From Paraburkholderia heleia NBRC 101817 (GTDB taxonomy: Bacteria > Pseudomonadota > Gammaproteobacteria > Burkholderiales > Burkholderiaceae), in contig NZ_BBJH01000008.1 of NCBI RefSeq assembly GCF_000739775.1, positions 1-64,000 of the forward strand: DNA of 64,000 nt, given 5' to 3'. The notes under the pieces are model-generated. The model worked only from the letters and a program-made list of their open reading frames with translations, did not search any database and was not told where the DNA came from. Of the stretch, positions 53,578 to 62,515 are shown one piece after another; position 1 is the first letter of the stretch; each line of letters begins with the position of its first letter. Position numbers and translations under genes: made by a program.

Positions 53578-56085
53578 ATGACCCATTCGAGTTCTTTCCC
53601 GCCTAAGCTGCGCCGCGCGTGGCCGCTGAGGCTCTTGTGTGCCGTCGTCGTCGTGCTGGCTGTCATGGTGCTGGCGGGCTGGCTGACATTGCGCGGCAGC
53701 TTGCCGCAGCTCGACGGCACGCGTGCCGCGCCGCTCCGGGCACCGGTGACGATCGGGCGTGACGCGCTTGGCGTGCCGACGGTGCAGGGCGGCACGCGTG
53801 GCGACGTTGCGTATGCGAGCGGCTTTCTTCACGCGCAGGACCGCTTCTTCCAGATGGATTTGCTGCGCCGGGTCGCCGCCGGCGAGATGGCGGCGCTCAT
53901 CGGCCCGGCGGCGCTGCCGCTGGATCGCCGCGACCGGCCCTTACGTTTTCGCGAACACGCGCAGGCGGCGCTTGCTGCGCTCTCCGCCGACGAGCGGGAG
54001 CTGATCGAGCGCTACACGGCGGGCGTCAACGATGGTCTGCGCTCGCTTCGCGCGCGACCGTTCGAATACTGGCTGTTGCGCGCGCAACCGGCACCGTGGC
54101 GTCCTGAAGACACGGTGCTCGCCGTCTACGCGATGTACTTCGATCTGCAGTATGACCAGGTGAGGCGCGTGCTCTCGCGCGCGGCGCTGCGCGAGCGCGT
54201 GCCGGCCGATCTGCTTGCATTCTTGCTCCCTGAGACGAGCCATTGGGACGCCCCGCTCGACGGCCAGCGCGCATTGGCGCAGCCGCCGGCGGCGCCGCCC
54301 GCAGCGCTGCCATCCTGGCTTGCGTCAACGCAGTCCGCTGCCGATGCCAAGCCGGACGCCGCCGAGCGACTCGCCGGCCTGCCCGGTTTCGTGAGCGGCT
54401 TCGCGGACGCCGGGAGCGCGGTCGATTCGAGTGTGGGCAGCAACGGCTTCGCGGTCGACGGCGCGCACAGCGCACACGGCGGCGCGCTGCTCGCGAGCGA
54501 CATGCACCTCGGCCTGTCACTGCCGAACATCTGGTACCGGATCTCGCTCGTCTATCCCGCGCCCGCGGGCGGCGAACGACGTATCACGGGCGTCAGCCTG
54601 CCGGGTACGCCGTTCGTCGTGGCCGGCAGCAACGGCCATATCGCGTGGGGCTTCACGAACAGTTATGGGCGCTTCGTCGATCTGGTCGAACTTCAGCGCG
54701 ATCCGGCCGATCCGCTGCGCTACCGCGTCCCGAACGGCGGATGGGAGCGCGCGCAGGTGATCCACGAGCGGCTCGACGTGAACGGCGGCGCGAGCGTCGA
54801 TCTGCCGGTCGTGCAAACGCGCTGGGGGCCGCAGCTCGCGGTCGGCGAGCAGGCCTATGCGTTGCATTGGGTGGCGCAGGATCCGCAGGCGACCAACATG
54901 AACTTCATGCGACTCGAAGGCATCACGAACGTCGCCGACGCGTTGCGTGCCGCGCAGACCTTCGGCATGCCTACGCAGAACTTCATGGTGGCCGATGCGC
55001 AAGGCCATGTCGGCTGGACGCTTGCCGGGCCGCTGCCGCGCTTCGCAAATGCCGATCCAGACGGCGGGGCGGCCGCGCTCGCGGGCCTGCCGTACCGCTC
55101 CGGGACGTACATCGGCTGGCAAGGGTATCGGACACCCGATGCCTACCCGGTGCGCGTCGATCCGCCGGCCGGCCGCATCTGGACCGCGAACAACCGTACC
55201 TTGCCGCTGGAGGAGGTGGCGCAGATCGGCGACGCCGGCACGGACCTCGGCGCGCGCGCCACACAGATTCGCGACGACCTGCTCGCGCTGCCGCGTGCGA
55301 GCGAGCGCGACCTGCTCGCGGTGCAAACCGACGACCGCGCGTTCTGGATCGAGTACTGGCGACGCGTGGCGCTCGACGCCCTCGATGCGCGCGCGCTCGA
55401 CGGCCATCCTCGCCGCGCCGAATTCCAGCGCCTCGTGCAAACGTGGGATGGCCGCGCCGACGTGAATGCCGTCGGCTACCGGCTGGTGCGCGCGTTCTAC
55501 GATTCGCTCTACGAAGCATGGTTCGGTGCACTGGACGAGCAGATGGCCGCGATTGCGCCAAACCTCGGCTATCGCGCAGCAAACTCACGTTACGAAGCGA
55601 CGATGGAGACGCTGGCCGACCATCGCGCGTGGATACCGGGCCGCTTCGCAGACTGGCGCGCGTTCATGCTGGACCGCATCGATCATGCGATTGCCCCGTT
55701 GTCCAGGGGCACGAAGCTCGAGGAGGCGAGCTGGGGCGAACGCAACCGCTCGGCGATTGCGCATCCGTTCGCGCGGATGGTGCCGGCGTGGCTGCCGTGG
55801 GTTCGCGCCTCGCTCAGCGCGCCGCGTGACCCGCTGCCGGGCGACATCAACATGCCGCGCGTGCAGGCGCCGGCGTTCGGCGCGTCCGAGCGTTTCGCGG
55901 TATCGCCGGGGCGCGAGCAGGACGGCATCTTCGAGATGCCGGGTGGACAGTCGGGCAATCCCATGTCGCCGTATTTCCTCGCGGGGCATGAAACGTGGGT
56001 GCATGGCGGCGCGGCGCCGTTCCTGCCGGGTGCGGCGGTGCATACGCTGAGGCTCGTGCCGGCCGCCTATGGCCTCGTTCGGTAG
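53578..56085 (+). CDS. Penicillin acylase-family Ntn hydrolase
   Basis: 835 residues. An N-terminal membrane segment or signal (12-37) is followed by the alpha-chain region (GVPTVQG; ASGFLHAQDRFFQMDLLRRVAAGEMAALIG), then the autocatalytic cleavage site with Ser288 in VGSNGFAVDG as new N-terminal nucleophile, and the beta chain (LASDMHLGLSLPNIWYR; AGSNGHIAWGFTNSYGRFVDL). The family includes beta-lactam acylases and acyl-homoserine lactone acylases (quorum quenching); the substrate cannot be told from motifs. It may be periplasmic. The 3' end overlaps the convergent immunity-like gene by 19 bp. Confidence 0.92.
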   Translation: MTHSSSFPPKLRRAWPLRLLCAVVVVLAVMVLAGWLTLRGSLPQLDGTRAAPLRAPVTIGRDALGVPTVQGGTRGDVAYASGFLHAQDRFFQMDLLRRVAAGEMAALIGPAALPLDRRDRPLRFREHAQAALAALSADERELIERYTAGVNDGLRSLRARPFEYWLLRAQPAPWRPEDTVLAVYAMYFDLQYDQVRRVLSRAALRERVPADLLAFLLPETSHWDAPLDGQRALAQPPAAPPAALPSWLASTQSAADAKPDAAERLAGLPGFVSGFADAGSAVDSSVGSNGFAVDGAHSAHGGALLASDMHLGLSLPNIWYRISLVYPAPAGGERRITGVSLPGTPFVVAGSNGHIAWGFTNSYGRFVDLVELQRDPADPLRYRVPNGGWERAQVIHERLDVNGGASVDLPVVQTRWGPQLAVGEQAYALHWVAQDPQATNMNFMRLEGITNVADALRAAQTFGMPTQNFMVADAQGHVGWTLAGPLPRFANADPDGGAAALAGLPYRSGTYIGWQGYRTPDAYPVRVDPPAGRIWTANNRTLPLEEVAQIGDAGTDLGARATQIRDDLLALPRASERDLLAVQTDDRAFWIEYWRRVALDALDARALDGHPRRAEFQRLVQTWDGRADVNAVGYRLVRAFYDSLYEAWFGALDEQMAAIAPNLGYRAANSRYEATMETLADHRAWIPGRFADWRAFMLDRIDHAIAPLSRGTKLEEASWGERNRSAIAHPFARMVPAWLPWVRASLSAPRDPLPGDINMPRVQAPAFGASERFAVSPGREQDGIFEMPGGQSGNPMSPYFLAGHETWVHGGAAPFLPGAAVHTLRLVPAAYGLVR

Positions 56086-56327
56086 TGTCGCCATAGCTTC
56101 ATGATCGTCATATAGGCAAGCACTGCCGCAATCAGTTCGATAGTTAGCCACACCACGAAATACAAATCTTCGGGGTCACGGATACCTGGCGCCTGCGAAG
56201 TGTACAACCACGCGCGCATCTCGCTTTCTGTCCACTCATAGGGATACGGGTGGACATAGCGAGTCGAAAGAGCGAACAGACCGAAAAACAGCGCAACCTT
56301 GAAAGCCCTACGGGCAAGTGTTGCCAT
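56067..56327 (-). CDS. Small two-helix membrane protein, probable Tlde1 immunity protein
   Basis: 86 residues from the ATG at 56327, which has GAGG 9 nt upstream. Two hydrophobic segments (about 8-20 and 60-78) flank a periplasm-sized loop with Tyr/Trp/Pro/Glu (YEWTESEMRAWLY). It overlaps the end of the Tlde1-like gene by 20 bp in the same direction, as toxin/immunity pairs do. A membrane position suits an effector that acts on peptidoglycan precursors in the periplasm. No sequence family is recognised; the role is inferred from position and topology. It converges on the penicillin acylase gene. Confidence 0.6.
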   Translation of the reverse strand: MATLARRAFKVALFFGLFALSTRYVHPYPYEWTESEMRAWLYTSQAPGIRDPEDLYFVVWLTIELIAAVLAYMTIMKLWRHYRTRP

Positions 56328-56736
56328 ACGTGATGACCTCAATTGTTCCATATGCATGAAGCCCCGAATTTCTGGCGGGGATTTTGCCGGTGTGCAGAAG
56401 TGCCGTGCGGATTCTCAGGAAATCGACACGGCTCGGCAGCGTGATGCAGCCGAGTGAGATGCCGTGACCACTTGCCGGATGCAACCGGAACTGCCCTCGC
56501 TTGACACCACTAACCCACGTTGCATCATCGATCGCCCCATCATCCCGATACAAGCCGAACCATTCACCGTGATTCGACGGATGACCAAAAGCGGTATTCC
56601 ACTCATCTTTTGCCCATGCAAGCGCCCGAGACCCGATGCCGCCCGTGGGACGGTCTACGATCCAATATTTACCGGCAGGTATTGGGCCATTATCAGGGAC
56701 CGCCGTGCAGCCGCCCCGATATGCGGGAATTGGCAT
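56308..56736 (-). CDS. Tlde1-like T6SS effector (DUF2778)
   Basis: 142 residues, no signal peptide. It begins PIPAYRGGC, then DNGPIPAGKYWIVDRPTGG (15-33), and has RLHPASGHGISLGCITL (84-100) with His86, His91 and Cys97, the L,D-transpeptidase-like active-site pattern of DUF2778/Tlde1 proteins. Tlde1 toxins of T6SS attack peptidoglycan tetrapeptides in rival cells. AAGGGG precedes the ATG at 56736 and the upstream frame is closed by a stop, so the gene is complete though short. No T6SS core gene is near; base composition is lower in GC than around, consistent with transfer. Confidence 0.8.
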   Translation of the reverse strand: MPIPAYRGGCTAVPDNGPIPAGKYWIVDRPTGGIGSRALAWAKDEWNTAFGHPSNHGEWFGLYRDDGAIDDATWVSGVKRGQFRLHPASGHGISLGCITLPSRVDFLRIRTALLHTGKIPARNSGLHAYGTIEVITYGNTCP

Positions 56737-57102
56737 GCCGAAAACACCCCTTGAAAAAGGTTAATTTCCTTCGATTTCATTCGCGATCAGTCGGATGATC
56801 CTGATAGAAAAGATGTGGAATTAGCGTATTTATCCGATTTGACCTGGATGCGCAATGTCGTGACGAATGCTATTCGTCAAGGTAACCTTATATTTAACGG
56901 TAATTGAAAAAATAGTAGATCCAAAGCAAAAAAAGCGCTCCGACGTGGGGGCGTTCGTTTTGGCGCTGGAAATGCTGGCGCTATTCAGTAGTACGCGGCG
57001 CAGTTGCTGCAGCAGGCGGTATCGGTACTGAGGCTAGCGGGTGCCTGAAGCGGGCGGCTGCGCCCATGTGCGAAGATGGCAATCACGAATATGGTTGAAT
57101 TA
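56737..57102. other. AT-rich intergenic region upstream of the Tlde1-like gene
   Basis: 366 bp, markedly AT-richer than the window. It holds the perfect inverted repeat TGACGAAT-gct-ATTCGTCA (56861-56879), 125 bp before the effector start, and a run of seven A (56928-56934) that on the minus strand could end transcription of the EAL gene, though its hairpin is weak. No gene seen. Confidence 0.5.
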
Positions 57103-58701
57103 TCAACTTTGATTCGCCGGCATGCTGTTCGCCTCGCGCGGTGCGCGCTGCTTGCCCAGCCATTTCGCGAGATCGGCGGCGGACATCGCTTTCGAGTAGT
57201 ACCAGCCTTGGCCGTACTGGACCCCCTTGCTGCGCAGCCACGCCACCTGTGCGCCCGTCTCCACCCCCTCGGCGACGATCTCCAGACCCAATTCATGGGC
57301 CATCGAAATGATGTGCGGCGCGACCACGCTCGAGGCGGTATCCTGGACAATCGTATCGACGAACGACTTGTCGATCTTCAGCACATCGATCTCGAAGGTC
57401 TGCAGATACGAAAGGCTCGAATAGCCGGTTCCGAAGTCGTCGATATAGATGGGATGGCCCGCGGCCCGGAATGCCGCGATGACGCTGCGCGTGGCTTCTG
57501 CGTTCATGACACTGCGTTCCGTCGCCTCGATGCGGATTTGCGCGGGTGCGATGCCGGTTCCTTCGAGCGACGCGCCAAGCAGGTTCAGGAAGCGCAAGCT
57601 CTGCAGATCCTCGGCGCCCACGTTGATCGAGACATAAAACGCGGGGTTCGCCGTGAGCAGCTTCCCTAGCTGCGCGATGGTCTTTTCGAGCACGAGATCG
57701 GTCAGAGGCTGAATGAGATGATTGTCTTCGGCCACGCGCACGAAGACCTCGGGCGAGATGGCCCGCTCGTTGAGCGTCCACCGCACCAGCGCTTCGGCGC
57801 CCGTACACTGGTTGTCCTCGAGCCTCACGATGGGCTGGAAAACCACGTCGATCTTGCGCCGGGAAATGGCCCACTGCAGCGTTGAAGGGAACGAGAGCTG
57901 CCGCGAAACGCGCTTGTATGCGAGCCAGCCGAGCGCGGCGCCCGCGAACACGCCGATGGTCAGCCACGCGGCGAGCAGCTTGGGCCAGTCGGCCGCCACG
58001 CTGCTGCGCGGCGACTTCACCACGACGCCGAGCGGGCGTGTCGACGATCGCGCGACAGCGTAGTTCCAGTCGTCGCTGTTCACGTTGCCGCCGCGCTTCC
58101 ACGCATCGAGCATGTCGTCCGGATCCGCGCCGGCCGAGACGGCGAGGAGTCTTCCCGTCGTAATCTGGATCACGGCGATCGGGCGCCTCGCCGGATCGAT
58201 GAGATCGACATAGGAGCCCGGGTCGATAGAGACGTAACGGCCATTGCGGCCAATCTGAATATCCTTGCGCACGTCGCTTAGCGGGCTCTTCTGCTGAAAC
58301 CACACCAGGTAGCCGTCGTTGCTGCGGTAGTCGGGCGGCGGCAGGGTGAATTGGTTGTTGCGCACGTCGCCAAGCAGCGGAGAGCAGAGATAGTGCCCCT
58401 CGGCGTATGCGCCGGCGTCCTGAACATAGCGGTAGTTGTAGATGACACGTGCGGCCAGTTCCAGGTTGGACGGCGAACAGGGCGCGCCCGGTTCCCGGTC
58501 CAGATCGGAAAGCGCGGCGAAGGCCTGGTACGTGACGAGGTCCGTGCGCATGACCGCCTTCTCGGCGAACTCCCTGAGCTCGGCGCGATCGCGCCGCTGG
58601 ACGTCCTTGTCCGCGACGTAAAGACTCGTGAAAACGGGGACGAGGGTGGCGAGGCACCCGAGTGCGACCGAAGCCGAAATCAGCGTGATGCGCTTGATCA
58701 T
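57103..58701 (-). CDS. CSS-motif EAL cyclic-di-GMP phosphodiesterase
   Basis: 532 residues. Membrane helix (4-28), periplasmic CSS domain (about 30-240; PCSPSN and CSPLLGD carry its redox cysteines), second helix (about 245-262), then a cytoplasmic EAL domain: GAEALVRW, the metal-binding IEATERSVMN, YIDDFGTGYSSLSYL and EIVAEGVET. PdeC-type enzymes hydrolyse c-di-GMP and are tuned by disulfide formation in the periplasm. The ATG at 58701 gives the standard MIKRITL start. All catalytic motifs are intact. Confidence 0.92.
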   Translation of the reverse strand: MIKRITLISASVALGCLATLVPVFTSLYVADKDVQRRDRAELREFAEKAVMRTDLVTYQAFAALSDLDREPGAPCSPSNLELAARVIYNYRYVQDAGAYAEGHYLCSPLLGDVRNNQFTLPPPDYRSNDGYLVWFQQKSPLSDVRKDIQIGRNGRYVSIDPGSYVDLIDPARRPIAVIQITTGRLLAVSAGADPDDMLDAWKRGGNVNSDDWNYAVARSSTRPLGVVVKSPRSSVAADWPKLLAAWLTIGVFAGAALGWLAYKRVSRQLSFPSTLQWAISRRKIDVVFQPIVRLEDNQCTGAEALVRWTLNERAISPEVFVRVAEDNHLIQPLTDLVLEKTIAQLGKLLTANPAFYVSINVGAEDLQSLRFLNLLGASLEGTGIAPAQIRIEATERSVMNAEATRSVIAAFRAAGHPIYIDDFGTGYSSLSYLQTFEIDVLKIDKSFVDTIVQDTASSVVAPHIISMAHELGLEIVAEGVETGAQVAWLRSKGVQYGQGWYYSKAMSAADLAKWLGKQRAPREANSMPANQS

Positions 58702-58969
58702 TTCGCACCCGGTGGGATGGAACGTTAGGCAACGAACCACAGACTGGACGCACACGTGCGGCGGCGCTTCCCATGCCCGGGAGCCTGAACTCCAGACCAA
58801 AGCATACACTTCGGCCCTTCGTTTTCAACGGGCAAGCGCGTTGGCAGCCCTTCCCCGGCGCAGCCACGGCTCGCTTGCCGGTAGGACCATGGTCCGATTG
58901 TCCGTGTCCCGCGCGGCCGCCATGATCTGCACGTGTTGCTCGCCGGGTTTGCTGCTTGGGGGAGTATGA

Positions 58970-59482
58970 ATGGAGACGCTGTCCAACTTCGTGAAGCACG
59001 CATGGCTTGCGGCCGTGATGGCGCTCGTGGCCGGCTGCGCCCAGCCGTGGCAAAGCGTCGAGCCCGGCACCGACCAGTCCGCATTGATCGCGCGTCTCGG
59101 GCCGCCGCGCGAAACCTATAATCTGCCGGACGGCGGCAAACGGCTCATGTGGCCGACCCAGCCAATGGGGTCGACGAACACCGTTGCCGACGTCGACGCG
59201 GGCGGCAAGGTCTTGAGCGTGCGTCAGGTCCTGCAGGAGAGCGAGTTCTATCGCGCGAAAGTCAACGAGTGGACGCGTAATGATGTCCTGATCAATTTCG
59301 GCAGGCCTGCGGAAACGGCCTACTTTTCGCGCATGCAGCGGGAAGTCTGGTCCTACCGCTACATCGAGAACAATATCGACTACATGATGTTCCACTTCTA
59401 CTTCGACGATCAGGGCGTCTTGCGGCTCACGCAGAAGACGACGGATCCGTTGCGCGACCGGAACCTGAGGCGCGGCTTCTAG
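58970..59482 (+). CDS. Outer-membrane-assembly-like lipoprotein (SmpA/OmlA type)
   Basis: 170 residues. Signal peptide with lipobox LVAGC (Cys23), then two repeats of the SmpA/BamE-like fold: GTDQSALIARLGPPRETYNLPDGGKRLMW and TRNDVLINFGRPAETAYF with QREVWSYRYIE. It is probably anchored in the outer membrane; not BamE itself, which is shorter. GGGGGAG precedes the ATG. Transcribed in the same direction as the following protease-like gene. Confidence 0.8.
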   Translation: METLSNFVKHAWLAAVMALVAGCAQPWQSVEPGTDQSALIARLGPPRETYNLPDGGKRLMWPTQPMGSTNTVADVDAGGKVLSVRQVLQESEFYRAKVNEWTRNDVLINFGRPAETAYFSRMQREVWSYRYIENNIDYMMFHFYFDDQGVLRLTQKTTDPLRDRNLRRGF

Positions 59483-59523
59483 ACCAGATTCCGTTCAGAG
59501 GCCTGCGCCACACGCAGGCGTGT

Positions 59524-60432
59524 ATGCGTAGCGCCCGGCATTCTATGACCCCGCAGCGCCTCGCGCATGCGTGGCTATTGGCTGCGCTGTTCATGCTGCC
59601 CGGCGTCTTGCCGGCAATGGAGTTCAAGATCTACTATCAGCCCGATCTAAAACTCAAAATGGTAGTCGGGAAGGGAAGGATTCAGAGCGGCGACGCCGAA
59701 AAGTTTCTGGCAGCCGCCAAACTGGCCAACCGTGATCGCGAAGGACTCGTTCCCCTGGTCCTGGACAGCCCCGGCGGAAATGTCGAAGCGGCTTTTCGCC
59801 TGGTGGACGCCATGGATCAGGTCAGGGTCTATACGATCGTTGCGGACAATGCGAGGTGCGCGTCCGCATGCGCCTCGATTCTGTTCGCCTCCGGGGAGCG
59901 CAGAAGCGTCGTGGGCACGGGGCAGCTTGGCTTTCATAGTTGTTATCGTCGCACCGGGAGCACCTACGCCGAAGACTCGCTTTGCAACGAGATTATCGCG
60001 GCGAACGCCATGCAACGAGGTGTGAGCCACGCCGGCATCAATCGCTTCGTCGAGCAATATGGCGCGTCAGGCATGGCGTGGGTCGGGCGCAATATCGCGT
60101 GCACCCTGCTTCGCGGGCTTTGCAGGCCGGGGCTGCTGGAAGCGCAATCCGTAACGAAAGCGGCGCTGACGCAAAGCTTCAATTGCAGCGAGCTCATGTC
60201 CGCCCAGGCGCAACTGGTTTGCGGAGATTCGGAGCTTGCCAGCATCGACAAGACCATGGCCGAAGCCTATAACCAGAAGCTGAAGGCATCGACCAACAAA
60301 GACCGGCTAAGGGCAGAGCAGCGAGCATGGCTTCGAAACTCGCGTAATGCGTGCGGCGACAAGGCGTGCTTGTTGAAAAGTTATCAGCTTCGCGTGGCTG
60401 AACTGAAGCAGCGCGCGAGCACGGAGCATTGA
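59524..60432 (+). CDS. Exported ClpP-like protease fused to an LprI-like domain
   Basis: 302 residues. Signal peptide (about 1-31), a ClpP/crotonase-fold serine-protease-like domain (about 35-200; LVLDSPGGNVEAAFRLVDAM, the nucleophile-type Ser in CASACASILFASG, and GFHSCYR) and a C-terminal DUF1311/LprI-like domain (about 215-298; SFNCSELMSAQAQLVCGDSELASIDKTMAEAYN, then CGDKACLLKSY) with paired cysteines. LprI-type domains inhibit lysozyme. The combination suggests a periplasmic envelope-protection factor. A GCCTGCG/CGCAGGC hairpin (59501-59519) sits 5 nt before the ATG; ATG 59545 is an alternative start. Confidence 0.8.
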   Translation: MRSARHSMTPQRLAHAWLLAALFMLPGVLPAMEFKIYYQPDLKLKMVVGKGRIQSGDAEKFLAAAKLANRDREGLVPLVLDSPGGNVEAAFRLVDAMDQVRVYTIVADNARCASACASILFASGERRSVVGTGQLGFHSCYRRTGSTYAEDSLCNEIIAANAMQRGVSHAGINRFVEQYGASGMAWVGRNIACTLLRGLCRPGLLEAQSVTKAALTQSFNCSELMSAQAQLVCGDSELASIDKTMAEAYNQKLKASTNKDRLRAEQRAWLRNSRNACGDKACLLKSYQLRVAELKQRASTEH

Positions 60433-60474
60433 GGCGTCGGCGCGCCTCTTCCGCGAGCGCAGCGCACGCACACG

Positions 60475-61965
60475 TCAACAGGGCCGTTCGTTCGCCGTGT
60501 ATTGTGAGCACCCCGGCGAACACCCCGTTGCATCGCGAATCGTGGACATCAGGTCTTCGGGGTGCACCATCAATTCGCGCACGAGGCGCAGCATCGAATA
60601 CTGGTCGAGTACGGCTTGCCAGCGTGGCGATTGCGTGAGGTGCTGCCAGACAGCATCCAGTCTTTCCGGATCCGCATGTTGCCCGTCCCACCGGGCGCTG
60701 GCGTATTCGAGGCTCGCCGGCGCGGACAAAAGCTGCATACGGCTCGCGGCGTTGAGCATTCGCGAAGCGCCGCCGGCGGGCGCATCGCAGCAATAGAGTA
60801 CGGTGTTCAGCAAGCCGGATTCGTCGATACCTTGTGTGCGTAGCGATGCGCCGTGCAGTCGTACCGGCCCCTGCCGGGTCTCGAACGTATACACGACGTT
60901 TTCTTCGGCGTGTGCGAGCAAGCGCAAGCCGCGCATGAGCCGCGGGAGGTCGGTCGTCGCGGACTCGACGGACGCCTTCGCTTCGACGAGCAGGCGCACG
61001 TTCCAGACGGGCGCGATATCGCAGGTCTTCGCGTGCAGCCGCTCCAGCAGGACCACGTCCCATTCCGTCTTGGCTCGCTCGTGCGTGCCCGGTATCGAGG
61101 CCGGAACGCGCATTGAACTGACGACGCGGTACGCGTGCGGGTTCTCCTGCGCTGCGTTGAGCCTTTGAGCCAGCGCTTCGAGCGCCTGTACGGCCAGCGC
61201 TTCGACAGCCGCGCCGCGTCGCTGGGACGCCCGGCCTTGCGCCACGGCCGCCGGCGTACCCGGACGCGGACCATACGCGTCCAGCAATGATACATACTGC
61301 TGCACGAGTGGATCGGGCGCCAGGGCCTCGAGCCGGCACAAGCGCGCAAGTGCCGGACTGTCCCGCAGATCCGCCAGCGCGGGCTCGAAATCCGAGCCCT
61401 TCGCAAGCGCCGGCAAAGCGAGAAGGTTCCGCACAGTAGCGTGAAGTCCCGCGTAGTGCGCCTCGTTGTGCGCCAAAGACGCGGACGCATGCAGCCGCGC
61501 AAGTGCTTCGCGCTGCCAGGCTTGCACGGCGCGCTGCTGTTTGGCCGGATGCGCAATCGCATTGACCGCGGCATGGATCTGCCGGCGGTCCTGGTCGGCC
61601 TGTGCCGAAAGCGAAGCAAATTCGCGCACCTGGGGGGCGCGGTGCCGCAGCACCATCGCCTGAAATGCCCGGTCTCCGGAATCGGCGTGCATGGCCTCGG
61701 TGATCACGGCCGCGAGCGCGTCGATGAAACGCGGCTTCAGTGCCGCGTCTGGTGCTGCGCCACGCGCGATGGCTTCGCGCGCCTGTTCGATGACACATGC
61801 CAGCGCCCGAGCCGGATTGGCGTGTCGAAGTGAAAGCGTCGAAGCCGGGGGCTCTTGCCGCAAGCGATAACGGCGTGGGACGTCGCGAAGGATCTGTTCG
61901 AGCAGCAGAGCGGGTGATGACATCGGCGGATTTGCGGCATGCGCGTGCGGGGCAATGAGGAACAT
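60475..61965 (-). CDS. Unknown protein with a PD-(D/E)XK-like signature
   Basis: 496 residues from the ATG at 61965 (a second at 61923, MSSPALLLEQ, is equally likely; both ribosome sites are weak). Residues 1-250 are helical and Ala/Leu/Arg-rich. Residues about 300-350 contain AKTEWDVVLL followed by VRLLVEAKAS, the Asp-x(n)-Glu-x-Lys layout of restriction-endonuclease-like nucleases. The C-terminal part has VLYCCDAPAGG and YSMLRLVRELMVHPEDL. I do not recognise a named family. It lies 22 bp behind the basic DNA-binding-like gene on the same strand. Confidence 0.7.
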   Translation of the reverse strand: MFLIAPHAHAANPPMSSPALLLEQILRDVPRRYRLRQEPPASTLSLRHANPARALACVIEQAREAIARGAAPDAALKPRFIDALAAVITEAMHADSGDRAFQAMVLRHRAPQVREFASLSAQADQDRRQIHAAVNAIAHPAKQQRAVQAWQREALARLHASASLAHNEAHYAGLHATVRNLLALPALAKGSDFEPALADLRDSPALARLCRLEALAPDPLVQQYVSLLDAYGPRPGTPAAVAQGRASQRRGAAVEALAVQALEALAQRLNAAQENPHAYRVVSSMRVPASIPGTHERAKTEWDVVLLERLHAKTCDIAPVWNVRLLVEAKASVESATTDLPRLMRGLRLLAHAEENVVYTFETRQGPVRLHGASLRTQGIDESGLLNTVLYCCDAPAGGASRMLNAASRMQLLSAPASLEYASARWDGQHADPERLDAVWQHLTQSPRWQAVLDQYSMLRLVRELMVHPEDLMSTIRDATGCSPGCSQYTANERPC

Positions 61966-61987
61966 AGTCTCATAACCCCGCGCCCCG

Positions 61988-62515
61988 CTAGTGGCGGGTG
62001 GGCTGCGCACGTGCGGCGCGTGTCTTCGCCGCCTTTTTGGCCGCGGCGGAACGGCCCGCGGCGCCCTTGGTCTGCGCCGCCTTTTTCGCCGCCGCCGAAC
62101 GGCTTGCAGCGGGCCGGCGCGCCGCCGCGGTCTTCGCCTGCTTTGACGCGGCTTCTGGCGATGCACCCGCCCGGCTTTCGGCCTTGAGCACTTGAGTCGT
62201 CGTGCGCGAGCGTTTGGCCTTCGATTCCGTGCTCGCGCGGGCAGTCTTCGCACCGTGGCCCGCCGCGTTATCCTTTGCAGCCTTCTTGCGCGTCGCTTCG
62301 CTGGTTTTGCCTGGCGCCGGCGGCTTCAGGTCCACACCGGCGCGCCGTGCCTTCGACAGGCCGATCGCGACAGCCTGCTTCGCGGAACGCACGCCATGCT
62401 TGCCCTCGCGCACGCGATCGAATTCCTCCTTCACGAATTCGCCGGCCTGGGTGCTTGCGGATTTGCCTGCGCGCTTGTCGGCGCGCGCACGCTCGATCGT
62501 TTTCTTCTCGGGCAT
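61988..62515 (-). CDS. Basic DNA-binding-like protein (DUF6496-like with H1-like tail)
   Basis: 175 residues. The N-terminal 65 residues (KKTIERARADKRAGKSASTQAGEFV; REGKHGVRSAKQAVAIGLSKARRAG) form a conserved small domain; the rest is Ala/Lys/Arg/Ser-rich with AAKK-type repeats like histone H1 or bacterial H1-like proteins. It probably coats or bends DNA, or acts in stress. The ATG at 62515 is preceded by AAGGAG. Co-directional with the PD-(D/E)XK-like gene. Confidence 0.85.
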   Translation of the reverse strand: MPEKKTIERARADKRAGKSASTQAGEFVKEEFDRVREGKHGVRSAKQAVAIGLSKARRAGVDLKPPAPGKTSEATRKKAAKDNAAGHGAKTARASTESKAKRSRTTTQVLKAESRAGASPEAASKQAKTAAARRPAASRSAAAKKAAQTKGAAGRSAAAKKAAKTRAARAQPTRH

